A stretch of 64,000 nt of DNA from Lunatimonas salinarum (GCF_017811155.1 NZ_JACVCV010000006.1:238614-302613), one strand, 5' to 3'; numbered from the stretch's first letter, positions 36,815 to 45,533 are shown. Translations and numbers: made by a program. The notes: generated by a model not told the origin, from the sequence alone.

Positions 36815-37849
36815 TTAAAATTCCCTGCTTAGGTTTCTTTTTACGATCAGCCAAATCACCACAGGGGCGCCTATAAAGGAAGTGATCACATTGATGGGCA
36901 ATGTCTGAGCAGATCCAGGTACTTGGCTGATCGTGTCGCAGGCCAGCAGCACGATAGCGCCTAGCAAGGCAGAAGCGATCGCCAGGGTCCGGTGGTCGGA
37001 TGTCTGAAAAAGCAGGCGGGCCACATGGGGTACCGCAATTCCAATAAAGCCTATCGGCCCACAAAATGCCGTGGCCGAACCGGTTAATATACCGGTGCTG
37101 ATGATCATTTTCCAACGTAGTCGCCCGATATGGATGCCCATGCTTTGAGCGTAATTTTCTCCCAGCAGCATACCGTTATAGGATTTAATGGACTCAATCA
37201 GCGGAATAATCCCAAGTAGTGTAGCCAAGCCAAAAATGCCCAGCTGTGGCCATCCGGTACTGCCTAGGCTTCCCATGGTCCATACGGTATAAAGCTTTAA
37301 CTGTTCTGCCTCAGAAAAGTAGGCAAGTAGCGCCACGATTGACGAAGTAAAACTACCAAACATTAATCCGATAATTAATAAGGTCATACTGTCCTTTACT
37401 TTCCAAGCAGCCATGCTGATCAGTAGCATCACGCCAAATGCGCCTAACGCCGCAGAAAAAAAGAGCTGCCAAGGACCAAGGGCCCAGGCCGATCCCGCGG
37501 TGGGTACTAGCGATGCAGCCATCATCCATAGTGCCACGCCCAGCCCTGCTCCCGCACTGATTCCGAGTACATAGGGCCCGGCTAGCGGATTTCTGAAAAA
37601 GGTCTGCATTTGCAAACCACTTAAGGAAAGGCATATGCCTGCTAATATGGCAGTGAGGGATTTTGGCAATCGGTAGTCAACGATGATAATCTCCCAAGAG
37701 GTCTTTGAAAAAGGGGTCCCTATCGCCCTACCTAAGATTTCCTGCACCGGAATCCAAACGGAGCCCAAACTCACATTGGTTAACCAAAGGAGAAGAAGTA
37801 AAGCGATTCCAAGCCAGAAAAGCAGGTGGGAAGGGGGATTAGTTTTCAT
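36815..37849 (-). CDS. btuC: Vitamin B12 ABC transporter permease
   Basis: A 344-residue FecCD/BtuC permease with about ten membrane helices. Family features: YRLPKSLTAILAGICLSLSGLQMQTFFRNPLAGPYVLGISAGAGLG and, near the C-terminus, GPIGFIGIAVPHVARLL, the loop that contacts the ATPase. The ATG overlaps the end of btuF by 11 nt, which implies translational coupling. It would form a BtuC2D2 complex with the downstream ATPase. Confidence 0.88.
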   Translation of the reverse strand: MKTNPPSHLLFWLGIALLLLLWLTNVSLGSVWIPVQEILGRAIGTPFSKTSWEIIIVDYRLPKSLTAILAGICLSLSGLQMQTFFRNPLAGPYVLGISAGAGLGVALWMMAASLVPTAGSAWALGPWQLFFSAALGAFGVMLLISMAAWKVKDSMTLLIIGLMFGSFTSSIVALLAYFSEAEQLKLYTVWTMGSLGSTGWPQLGIFGLATLLGIIPLIESIKSYNGMLLGENYAQSMGIHIGRLRWKMIISTGILTGSATAFCGPIGFIGIAVPHVARLLFQTSDHRTLAIASALLGAIVLLACDTISQVPGSAQTLPINVITSFIGAPVVIWLIVKRNLSREF

Positions 37850-39002
37850 TCAGTTTTTCATAGAAATACAGGACATGTTCCGGCATTAATTCAGGATGGA
37901 TGATCTTTATCAAATCCCTAAGCACTAAGTCCGGTCGGGCATAGCCCAGTTCGAAATATAATAGGCCACCAGTAGCCCCTTTTCCAGCGGTGTACGTGTA
38001 GATATTGCCGGATTGAAACGGCAGAAAGGCCTGGTACCTGCTATCACTGGCAAGAAGTGCCTTCCTGGAAGTATAGTCCGCTGCACCAATCCAAAAATCT
38101 GCCTTCTCTGCACGGTCTAACACGTACTCGTAGCTCAGCGGCAAACTTCCTTTGCCTTCCAATTCGTTCAACAAGTAATCTCCTCCGGCGTGATCCAGCA
38201 GTACACTCACCCAGGATTCGGCTCCCGGTGCATACCAACTATCGTTGTACATGACACCTGACATCACTTTGGGGGGTACCGAAATCCCGCTATTTATTAC
38301 CAATGTTTCGGCTTGTGCGTAAGCATCCGAGATTTTTTCAAATTGTCGGGTTGCTTCAGCCAGTTGGCCCGTTAAGGCACCTGTTACTTTAATCCATTCT
38401 GCTACTCCCAACGGGTGCTTCTCTATATAATCTCCATTCAGTATCACAGATATGCCTGCGTTGGATAAGATGTCGAGGGATGCCATGTCCTTGCCAAGGG
38501 TAGATACCATTATCCAATCAGGGGAGAGATCCAGTACCGACTCTATATTTAATAGATCTCCTTTACCAAGTTCTTTGACAAGGCCCTGCTCGATTCTCTG
38601 CCGCTGGGGTTGAGAGGATATTAGGTGGGTATTTGGGAAGCCAGCAAGTAACTCGCTACAATCCAGTAGTTCCAGATGTGGTATATGGGTGGTGGAGGTA
38701 AACGCGAGCTGTTTGCTGGGGAGTGTGATTACAGCGTCGAAGCCTTTTGGTGAAATGGAATCCGTGTAGATTGCTTGTTCCGGTAAAACGAGGTAGTGGT
38801 AGGATCGGGTTGCATTTGGAAAAGCTTCGTGAATTTCTATCCACACGGCGCCGTTTGACGTGCGGATGGAGAATCCCTCCGCAAATTGCACAGGAATAGG
38901 CTGCCAATCAGCAGTAGCATGCTGCTGCTCTTTCCGATCACAGGCAAACAACCAGACAGCTACCCAGCAAATCAAAACCAAACGATTAGTGTAAATCCTC
39001 AC
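37839..39002 (-). CDS. btuF: B12-binding lipoprotein BtuF-like
   Basis: A 387-residue lipoprotein with GTG start and lipobox WLFAC (Cys21). The substrate-binding fold of FecB/BtuF is evident: KGFDAVITLP, RIVELLDCSELLAGFP-like first lobe start, and VLDLSPDWIMVSTLGKDMASLDILSNAGI. The second lobe ends near PDLVLRDLIKIIHP. At 387 residues it is longer than E. coli BtuF (266), as in other Bacteroidota. It is divergent from btuB with a 480-nt regulatory region between them. Confidence 0.85.
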   Translation of the reverse strand: MRIYTNRLVLICWVAVWLFACDRKEQQHATADWQPIPVQFAEGFSIRTSNGAVWIEIHEAFPNATRSYHYLVLPEQAIYTDSISPKGFDAVITLPSKQLAFTSTTHIPHLELLDCSELLAGFPNTHLISSQPQRQRIEQGLVKELGKGDLLNIESVLDLSPDWIMVSTLGKDMASLDILSNAGISVILNGDYIEKHPLGVAEWIKVTGALTGQLAEATRQFEKISDAYAQAETLVINSGISVPPKVMSGVMYNDSWYAPGAESWVSVLLDHAGGDYLLNELEGKGSLPLSYEYVLDRAEKADFWIGAADYTSRKALLASDSRYQAFLPFQSGNIYTYTAGKGATGGLLYFELGYARPDLVLRDLIKIIHPELMPEHVLYFYEKLNEN

Positions 39003-39096
39003 GGAAACGATCTTTTTGTTTCAAAATAAGCCATTGTTTTTTCCGTATCCAAAAAGATTCCTTATGCAGCTTGTTTTTAAATCTTTCTTTTTGACT

Positions 39097-39104
39097 TATG
39101 TTTG
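39097..39104 (+). promoter_or_regulatory. Promoter -7 element for the riboswitch-btuB-btuG unit
   Basis: TATGTTTG matches TAnnTTTG. Transcription would begin about 7 nt downstream, just before the riboswitch P1 region. No well-spaced -33 TTG is visible, only T-rich sequence. Confidence 0.55.
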
Positions 39105-39124
39105 TGCTGAAATTTGGTTTCTAC

Positions 39125-39313
39125 GCTCTGTTCAGAGTAAAGAATTAAAAGGGAATTCGGTTACATGCCGAAGCTGTCCCCGCAACTGTAACCTGTATCG
39201 GACCTACCGATAAGTGATTTGTGCCACTATGCCATTGCTTCTTTCAAACGAAGTGAGAAGGCCAGCAAATCCAAGGAAGCCAGGAGACCTGCCAGATTTT
39301 GACTATTCAGAGC
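39125..39313 (+). ncRNA. Cobalamin riboswitch
   Basis: The core runs from about 39147 to 39297. It contains the AAAAGGGAA entry, GGTTACATGCCGAAGCTG, CCCCGCAACTGTAA, a CCACTATGCC arm and the B12 box GCCAGGAGACCTGCC (39281-39295). GCTCTG at 39125-39130 can pair with CAGAGC at 39308-39313, closing a P1-like helix. The same CTCTG can instead pair locally with CAGAG (39133-39137). It controls btuB and the coupled btuG gene; high adenosyl- or methylcobalamin should reduce expression. No equivalent element faces btuFCD. Confidence 0.95.
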
Positions 39314-39488
39314 TTTCGGGTGAAAGGCTTGGGAATAAGAAAACCTTGTCATAGATCGGCTTCATGTCCGCATGTGCTATCTTATGTTCATTCCTGCGAA
39401 TGAGCCAGGGGCATCGTTTTTCCTTTTCCAATCATTGGGGTATCCGAATAGCGAAATAGGTGGTTTACGCTAAATATCGGAGGAATTG

Positions 39489-41360
39489 ATGCTCGGTTTT
39501 GTTTTTGGGTTTTTTGTACAGCTGTTTGCAGGGATCGTTCCGGTCCCATCAGATACAGTTACGCTGCAACAGGTAGAGGTCGTCTCGGTTCCTTTGGATC
39601 GGTTTGCCAAAGGTCAGCAGATCATTTCCGTTGATGGTTTGGTGCTGCGGGAAAGTAGAGGAAATACGCTCTCCGAACTTTTACAACGTCACTCAGGGTT
39701 GTTTGTGCGTCAATATGGTCCGGGAATGGTAGGTTCATTGACGATGCGGGGGACCTCTGCCGGACACAACGCATTTTTTTGGAATGGACTGCCTATAAAC
39801 TCCCCCTCGCTGGGGCAGATGGACCTGTCCGTCATTCCTCTTTCCGGATTGGATAAGTTGGAAATTCACTTTGGCAGTAGTGGAGCGAACTATGGTACCG
39901 ATGCCATAGGCGGATCAGTGCATCTTACTTCCCATCCCGCATGGAAAAAGGGATGGAATGTGGAGGTGTCCGGAGGCGTGGGCAGTTTTGGCTTGCATAG
40001 GCAGGAGTTTTCCGGGGGGTATGCCAACAGCCGTTTCCAATCCAGAACGCGTGTATACCGAAAGGCTGCGGCCAACCGCTATCCTTATCGAAATCTTGCA
40101 AAGCCCGGCACGCCAACCGAGAAGCAGGCGCATGCTGCCATTCTACTGTCCGGAATAGTCCAGGATTTTCGATGGATGCTGAACTCGCGGAGTCAGTTGA
40201 GCAGTTCGATATGGTGGAATGCAGCCGACCGGCAAATCCAGCCATTAATCGGGTCAAATACCAGAGACGTTCAATCAGATCAAAGCCTTCGCTGGGTACT
40301 TGATTTTAACCAAAGTACCGAAAATAGTCACCTAAACGTAAAGGCCGGGTGGGTGAGGGACGAAATGGTATTTAACCGATCCGAAAAGACCGTAACGGAT
40401 CAGTTTTTGGTCGCCGGAGAGCTGGACTGGTCTCTGCGATCCGCATGGGAATTTAAATCCGGGATTAGAGCTACCCATTTAAGGGGGGATCTGAGTACGT
40501 ATTCCACCTCAGAACAGCGGTTGGAAGTATACCATGCGACCAACTACTCTCCCGTACAACCCCTTACTATTTCTCTTAGCCTCCGACAGCAGATCTATGG
40601 GGAGGAATTGGCTCCTTTCACGCCAAGTATTGGGGTGGATTGGGAGCTTTTGAAAGGCGGTGAACATCGCGTTATCGGAAAAATGGCTGCTTCGCGTAGC
40701 TATAAAGTACCGACGCTAAATGATCGGTTTTGGAAGCCTGGTGGAAATCCGGAATTGAGGTCGGAATCGGCGCTGAGCGCGGAGATAGGAGCCCTATACC
40801 GGTATGAAGTGACCGGTAAGAAATGGGAAACGCGACTTACCTACTACCGGATGCGGGTTGACAATTGGATTATCTGGATGCCCGGTGCAGCTTATTGGCG
40901 TCCCGAAAATATCCGCGAAGTGGCCAGTCATGGACTGGATTTCATGACTTCAGCCAAATACCGAATAAAGCGCTGGGAATTGGGTCTGACGGGCTCGTGG
41001 GCATGGACCAACGCCATTGTCCTACAGCAGGAAAATGCGACGGGGCAGGAGGTGGGCAGGCAACTTCCCTACACGCCGAATCACAAGGTTCAGTTTGGTG
41101 TCAATATGCAATGGGAGGCTTTGGGATTCTTCATCAACGGACATTGGGTGGGCCCTCGCTACATCAGTATGGATAATCAAAATGCTTTGCCGTCCTATGG
41201 GCTCTTGGATGTCGGATGGCGTTATGACTTGCCGATCAAGCAGCATAGAATCTCCCTCGGCTTTCAACTATACAACTTGATGAATGCAGCCTATCAGGTA
41301 ATGAGGCTTCGTCCCATGCCTGGAAGAAATTATGAACTAAACCTAATCGTTACACTATGA
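39489..41360 (+). CDS. btuB: TonB-dependent vitamin B12 receptor BtuB-like
   Basis: A 623-residue outer-membrane receptor downstream of the cobalamin riboswitch. The start is the ATG at 39489, 5 nt after a GGAGG sequence; an in-frame TTG just before it is less likely. Short signal peptide (MLGFVFGFFVQLFAG), TonB-box-like TVTLQQVEVV, plug domain (about 55-160: NTLSELLQRHSGLFVRQYGPGMVGSLTMRGTSAGHNAFFWNG) and a 22-strand barrel ending in the aromatic-rich LNLIVTL. It has no N-terminal carboxypeptidase-like domain, so it is BtuB- rather than SusC-like. The stop overlaps btuG as ATGA. Confidence 0.92.
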   Translation: MLGFVFGFFVQLFAGIVPVPSDTVTLQQVEVVSVPLDRFAKGQQIISVDGLVLRESRGNTLSELLQRHSGLFVRQYGPGMVGSLTMRGTSAGHNAFFWNGLPINSPSLGQMDLSVIPLSGLDKLEIHFGSSGANYGTDAIGGSVHLTSHPAWKKGWNVEVSGGVGSFGLHRQEFSGGYANSRFQSRTRVYRKAAANRYPYRNLAKPGTPTEKQAHAAILLSGIVQDFRWMLNSRSQLSSSIWWNAADRQIQPLIGSNTRDVQSDQSLRWVLDFNQSTENSHLNVKAGWVRDEMVFNRSEKTVTDQFLVAGELDWSLRSAWEFKSGIRATHLRGDLSTYSTSEQRLEVYHATNYSPVQPLTISLSLRQQIYGEELAPFTPSIGVDWELLKGGEHRVIGKMAASRSYKVPTLNDRFWKPGGNPELRSESALSAEIGALYRYEVTGKKWETRLTYYRMRVDNWIIWMPGAAYWRPENIREVASHGLDFMTSAKYRIKRWELGLTGSWAWTNAIVLQQENATGQEVGRQLPYTPNHKVQFGVNMQWEALGFFINGHWVGPRYISMDNQNALPSYGLLDVGWRYDLPIKQHRISLGFQLYNLMNAAYQVMRLRPMPGRNYELNLIVTL

Positions 41361-42418
41361 AGAAGAATTGCTTTTTTGGAAATGTAGGCTTTTTATTTCT
41401 GTTGGTATTTGCCATTTCTTGTGCAGATGATCCGATAGAAAGACCGCTTGGCCGATTTGAACGTGGAGTGCTTATTGTAAATGAAGGAGCTTTTGGAGCA
41501 AACGATGGAGAGCTTTATCATTATAACCCGGAATCCGGCGAGGTTCAGGCAAACGTGTTTGAAAACACGAATGACCGGCCTTTTGCGGGGCTGATTCAGC
41601 AGGTAAGGGAGGCCGGTGAGCTCCTTTATCTGGTAGCTAATACGGGAAAGGTGGAGATTGTTCGGGGCGATGATTTAAGTAATGTTGGATCGGTAATTGA
41701 CCCAACATTGCAGATCCCCCGGGACTTAGTAGTTGCGGGCGAAAAGCTCTTCATCAGTGATTTTGGCCCTTATGATGAATTTTGGAACAGTCCCGAATCC
41801 TTTGTGGCGGTGGTTCCTGGTAAGCAGGGAGGGGGCGTTTCAGCTAAGATTTCAGTACCAAGTCGTCCCGAGGGGATGGCTCTTATAAACGGTAGGGTGT
41901 GGGTAGCATGCACATCCGGCCAAAGTATTGCAGTAATTGCCCCCGATACAGAGGAGGTCTTTCGGGAGATAGCAGTGCCATTGGGGGCGCCCTATTTCTT
42001 TGCGCAACACCGTGGTAATTGGTATCTGTATGCAGTAGATGGTTCTAATGTTTATTTTCATCGCTTGAACCCCGCCACATTTTCCATCGCCCAGACCATC
42101 GCCATCCCACTGGCCAATGCGATCTATAACGGTAATTTTACGTTGGCAGAAAATGGCGAGGCATTTATCATTACCGCCTCAGACGGCGAGTCCAGCGTCG
42201 CTAAGGTTTCCATTGATGAAGGGACTGTGCTGGATGCCGCTTTTTTTAGCGGGAGTGATTTTTACGGATTGGGATTTGATGAGGTTTCCCGGTTACTTTA
42301 TGTAGGAGATCATGCGGGGTGGCAGGGCAACGGTAGTGTTTGGGTCGTCAATTCGGAAGGAGAAATGACAAAAACTATCCCCGTAGGACGGGGGCCTTCT
42401 GGATTTATGTTCCGATAA
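41357..42418 (+). CDS. btuG: BtuG-like surface cobalamin-binding lipoprotein
   Basis: A 353-residue lipoprotein of the YncE/DUF5074 beta-propeller type. Signal peptide with lipobox ending FAISC; the residues after Cys (ADD) fit the acidic surface-export signal of Bacteroidota lipoproteins. Propeller repeats are visible: GVLIVNEGAFGANDGELYHYNP, PSRPEGMALINGRVWVACTSGQSIAVI, GLGFDEVSRLLYVGDHAGWQGNGSVWVVN. In Bacteroides, BtuG proteins of this type cap BtuB and bind B12 very tightly. Here the gene is coupled to btuB by ATGA overlap behind the riboswitch, which supports that role. B12 binding itself is inferred. Confidence 0.82.
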   Translation: MKKNCFFGNVGFLFLLVFAISCADDPIERPLGRFERGVLIVNEGAFGANDGELYHYNPESGEVQANVFENTNDRPFAGLIQQVREAGELLYLVANTGKVEIVRGDDLSNVGSVIDPTLQIPRDLVVAGEKLFISDFGPYDEFWNSPESFVAVVPGKQGGGVSAKISVPSRPEGMALINGRVWVACTSGQSIAVIAPDTEEVFREIAVPLGAPYFFAQHRGNWYLYAVDGSNVYFHRLNPATFSIAQTIAIPLANAIYNGNFTLAENGEAFIITASDGESSVAKVSIDEGTVLDAAFFSGSDFYGLGFDEVSRLLYVGDHAGWQGNGSVWVVNSEGEMTKTIPVGRGPSGFMFR

Positions 42419-42458
42419 CTCTCACATAGATGGGGTCTAGGCTTGTGGAGGCTTGGTT

Positions 42459-42494
42459 AGTGCCGACAGGGGATTTCCTCGTCGGCACTTTGCT
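42459..42494. terminator. Hairpin terminator between btuG and the beta-barrel gene
   Basis: AGTGCCGAC / GTCGGCACT, 9-bp stem enclosing AGGGGATTTCCTC that can pair further, followed by TTTGCTTAT. It lies between converging genes and probably acts in both directions. Confidence 0.75.
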
Positions 42495-42497
42495 TAT

Positions 42498-43100
42498 CTA
42501 TAGGAACAGCAAGCCAACCGAAAAGCTGAGATTGCGGTACCTGATGCGGTCTGTTCTTAAAGAACTCCAGCCCGAGGCATCTGATTGATTAGGCAGCGTG
42601 CCGGTATTCCCAGGCAGTGGTTGCCCTACGTAGTAATTCGCCGACTGTTGTTTGTAGCCCAATAAAAAGCTCCAAGCTGTTCTACCCTTGTTTTTGACGC
42701 GAAAACCAATGGATGGATGTACTGTTAGGCCCCCTTCAAACCAAGAATGCTGATTCCATTCTGTAACGATTCTTTCTTCCAATATCATCGAACCAAATCC
42801 AAGGTCGAATCCGCCCATCCACGTAGTCTTTTTTTCGGGATTTAAGGTGCCTCGCCATCCCATCCCAAAGGGGATGATAGCTACTTGTGGATAGACATCC
42901 AATCCCAAGGTAAAGCCCACTAGGTGGTTGGAATGAAACTGCACACCATGCAATGAAGAGAGGGTCGGGCTGATCCTTGTGCCGAGTTCGTCTGAACCTT
43001 GCAACACTCCCAATTGCAAGTGGTGTGCGTAGGGGGCGCCTCGTTCCTGAGCCAAAAGCGGCAGGGTGATTAACCATACTATGCATACAAGCCAACGCAT
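42498..43100 (-). CDS. Outer-membrane beta-barrel protein of unknown function
   Basis: A 200-residue exported protein with signal peptide MRWLVCIVWLITLPLLAQ and many alternating aromatic and Gly segments (FTLGLDVYPQVAIIPFGMGWRG, GGFDLGFGSMIL, FLLGYKQQSANYYVG), ending in FSVGLLFL, a typical barrel C-terminus. It lies 3 nt downstream of the LVIVD lipoprotein gene, so the two are co-transcribed and probably act together at the outer membrane. I do not recognise a specific family. Confidence 0.75.
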   Translation of the reverse strand: MRWLVCIVWLITLPLLAQERGAPYAHHLQLGVLQGSDELGTRISPTLSSLHGVQFHSNHLVGFTLGLDVYPQVAIIPFGMGWRGTLNPEKKTTWMGGFDLGFGSMILEERIVTEWNQHSWFEGGLTVHPSIGFRVKNKGRTAWSFLLGYKQQSANYYVGQPLPGNTGTLPNQSDASGWSSLRTDRIRYRNLSFSVGLLFL

Positions 43101-43103
43101 TTT

Positions 43104-44381
43104 TTATCTAATCTGTGGGTTATTTACGGCGACACAGCTGAGCTTACGAAGTTTATCGGGATCGCTGTAGTCGTATTGGCATACGCCCTCCGGTCCTATC
43201 ACGATCAGGGATTTTGGCCCGGGAATAATATCGATTGATTTGATTTCCGTCAGGTGTTCCAGGGGTTTTACGTCCAGCACATTGCTTACGTCAAAGCTTT
43301 TCAAGCCATGATTGGCCTCTGCAATATACAGGTGTTTTCCGGACAGTCCCAGCCCGTGGGGGTTGTCCATGGGGTATGTCTTGACCAATTTGGGCTGATA
43401 AGGATCCACAATATCCAGTACATGCAGTTCGTCTACGCCTAGTCTACACGCAACCCCCGATCGTAGCGTCACAAAGGCATGTGTCTCGTTCGCTACCACT
43501 GGATCACAAGCGGTAATATGGTCATATCTGGACATTTGCTTTGGCCTAGCCGGATCGGACGCGTCGTATATGAACATGCCGGTCATGGATCCGATGAATA
43601 ATTTGTCCTGAAAAGGAAAGATTGTCTCTATCCCCCATCCCAAAGATATATCTGTGAGGAATTTGGGGTCCTTTGGGTCATCTACGTCAAATACCCGTAA
43701 GTGGTAATGGTCTACCGTGTATAGGTGGTTGTTCAGCAAGGTGAATCTGGCCATCGATCCTCCCTGCCCGTAGCTTTGACCCGTTCGGCCTGCGGACTCG
43801 GCTCCTGAAAACGCCATCATATCGTTTCGAAAGGCCGGTCTACCCCAAAAGCCTATCGACATACGTCCCTCTGACGAGGTGATCACTGTGTCCTTATAGG
43901 TGACGATGATTCCTTCCTCCCGATTGCTGTACATGGTGGGAAATACATCCTCTTCCCTTTTAACCAGCGTGATATTGCTCGGGTCGCTTATGTCGAACGC
44001 CAATAAGTCAATGTAGTTATCGGCATAGAGAATGTTTGAGTTGATGGCTAAATCCCCTGTTCCTTCTATGGGTATGAAATTCAGGTTTTTTGGGGAGGCG
44101 GGATTGGTATTGTCCAGGATATGGATCCCTTCTCCCGGGGCGCCTACAAATAAGTAATCTCCATATAAATAGATCTTTCCGATGTTATCCAGCGGCCTTC
44201 CGGGTTCTACGACGACCTCCGCATTTCTAAACGAGCTCACCTGAAGCGTCACAGGAACCTGAGTGGTGTACGTGTAGGTAGAGATTACTTCATCCTGACA
44301 ACCTACTGCCCCTATCAGTAGGATCCATGCGTAAAGGAAGATTGAGGGAAACGGGAGGTTTTGTGGTAGGTGCTTTTTCAT
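43104..44381 (-). CDS. LVIVD-repeat lipoprotein
   Basis: A 425-residue lipoprotein with lipobox GAVGC followed by QDE, an acidic start that fits surface export. At least six repeats of the LVIVD type form a beta-propeller: EGIHILDNTNPASPKNL, DLLAFDISDPSNITLV, HLRVFDVDDPKDPKFL, GMFIYDASDPARPKQM, ELHVLDIVDPYQPKLV and GLKSFDVSN. The partner gene downstream encodes a small barrel. The protein is a surface or periplasmic binding scaffold; what it binds is unknown. Its closeness to the B12 locus is suggestive only. Confidence 0.88.
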   Translation of the reverse strand: MKKHLPQNLPFPSIFLYAWILLIGAVGCQDEVISTYTYTTQVPVTLQVSSFRNAEVVVEPGRPLDNIGKIYLYGDYLFVGAPGEGIHILDNTNPASPKNLNFIPIEGTGDLAINSNILYADNYIDLLAFDISDPSNITLVKREEDVFPTMYSNREEGIIVTYKDTVITSSEGRMSIGFWGRPAFRNDMMAFSGAESAGRTGQSYGQGGSMARFTLLNNHLYTVDHYHLRVFDVDDPKDPKFLTDISLGWGIETIFPFQDKLFIGSMTGMFIYDASDPARPKQMSRYDHITACDPVVANETHAFVTLRSGVACRLGVDELHVLDIVDPYQPKLVKTYPMDNPHGLGLSGKHLYIAEANHGLKSFDVSNVLDVKPLEHLTEIKSIDIIPGPKSLIVIGPEGVCQYDYSDPDKLRKLSCVAVNNPQIR

Positions 44382-44492
44382 GACGGTAGCATTTTACATA
44401 ATCAATCCTTGGTATTTGGGATAATTTCGGTCTTTCCGATAACGCCATGACGTATATTGGGACTAAAACGCTACAGCCGATAGCTAATTTTT

Positions 44493-44909
44493 TTATTTTT
44501 CTGTTTTGGCCCTGAAGTTTCTTTCGAAGTTTTCCAGCAGATTGATGTAATTTTTTACCACACTATCGCTCAGAGAGCCCAAATAATCACCAGGGTACAA
44601 CGGGTTGTATTTGATACGGCAGATGATCATGTCAAGCCAGCCTTGACCATCGTCTACCAAATCTTCATTAAAGGCCTCAACGGTAGCATCCCTCGAACCT
44701 GAAAAGGGTGGACGTCCTTGTTCACGGAAATAAGTGTGCATGGTTTCCAATGCAAGATCGTGCACGCCTTCGAAGTGTTGTACGATCTCCCTTCGTTGGG
44801 TTTCCAAAAGGCCTTTCGCTTTGGCCCGATCGATCAACTCCCGCAGGTCTTCCAAAGCGACCTGATACTGATTAAAGCATACCGAAGATGGGTTTGAGGT
44901 CTTTTTCAT
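44493..44909 (-). CDS. HI0074-like nucleotidyltransferase substrate-binding protein
   Basis: A 138-residue helical protein that resembles the HI0074/HEPN-like family, which normally pairs with a small nucleotidyltransferase (HI0073/MNT type) in toxin-antitoxin-like modules. Matching features: NQYQVALEDLRELI, RREIVQHFEGVHDLALETMHTYFREQG and ATVEAFNEDLVDDGQGWLDMIICRIKYNPLYPGDY. No nucleotidyltransferase with a GSxxxG motif is encoded beside it: the neighbours are ruvC (25 nt upstream) and the LVIVD gene. It may be an orphan subunit. Family call is from pattern memory. Confidence 0.7.
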   Translation of the reverse strand: MKKTSNPSSVCFNQYQVALEDLRELIDRAKAKGLLETQRREIVQHFEGVHDLALETMHTYFREQGRPPFSGSRDATVEAFNEDLVDDGQGWLDMIICRIKYNPLYPGDYLGSLSDSVVKNYINLLENFERNFRAKTEK

Positions 44910-44934
44910 AGTGCTTTTTTTTCAAGATTAAACG

Positions 44935-45510
44935 TCATTTTACCCTATTTGGGTTATCTGTAATAAACGCTTTCCAGCCGCCTCCACTTCCCCTCGTTTG
45001 CAGGCGTCCGGAATGAAAATGATGGCAGATAGCCACTGCGAGTGCATCCGTGGCGTCCAAGAGCTTTGGGATTTCCTTGAGAGACAAAAGGGTTTTGATC
45101 ATATCTGCCACCTGCTCCTTAGATGCGTTTCCGTTTCCGGTAACCGATTGCTTTACTTTTTTGGGAGAATATTCGGAAATGGGGATTTCACGGGATAATG
45201 CAGCTGCCATGGCTACTCCTTGCGCCCGTCCCAGTTTCAGCATCGATTGAATGTTTTCCCCATAAAAGGGCGCTTCTAATGCGACGGAATCAGGGTGGTA
45301 TTCGTCGATAATTTGGGTGACCCTTTCAAAGATCTTTTTCAACTTGAGTTCATGTCCGGCGTATTTTTTAAGGTGGATTACGCCAAACTGCATGACCTCG
45401 TAGGCATTTCCCTTGACCATGATTAACCCGTAGCCCATCACGTTGGTGCCGGGATCTATGCCAAGGATGATTTTTTCTTTTACGCTTTTTTTTCCTTCTT
45501 TGTCCACCAC
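44935..45510 (-). CDS. ruvC: Holliday junction resolvase RuvC
   Basis: RuvC nicks Holliday junctions symmetrically during recombinational repair, working with RuvAB. The 191-residue protein has the catalytic Asp in LGIDPGTNVMGYG, a Glu in VALEAPFYGENIQSMLKLGRAQG and the C-terminal Asp pair in DATDALAVAICHHFH. The start is GTG (MVDKEGKKSVKEK); no ATG is available before the conserved core. It is divergent from the glycosyltransferase gene with only 23 nt between. ruvA and ruvB are not in the window. Confidence 0.96.
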   Translation of the reverse strand: MVDKEGKKSVKEKIILGIDPGTNVMGYGLIMVKGNAYEVMQFGVIHLKKYAGHELKLKKIFERVTQIIDEYHPDSVALEAPFYGENIQSMLKLGRAQGVAMAAALSREIPISEYSPKKVKQSVTGNGNASKEQVADMIKTLLSLKEIPKLLDATDALAVAICHHFHSGRLQTRGSGGGWKAFITDNPNRVK

Positions 45511-45533
45511 GGCAAGTTAGTGGAAATAACGCG

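Noticed and set aside
39003..39096. A second cobalamin riboswitch facing btuF
   Set aside because: No B12 box or GGGAA/CCCCGCAACTGTAA elements on the minus strand upstream of btuF.
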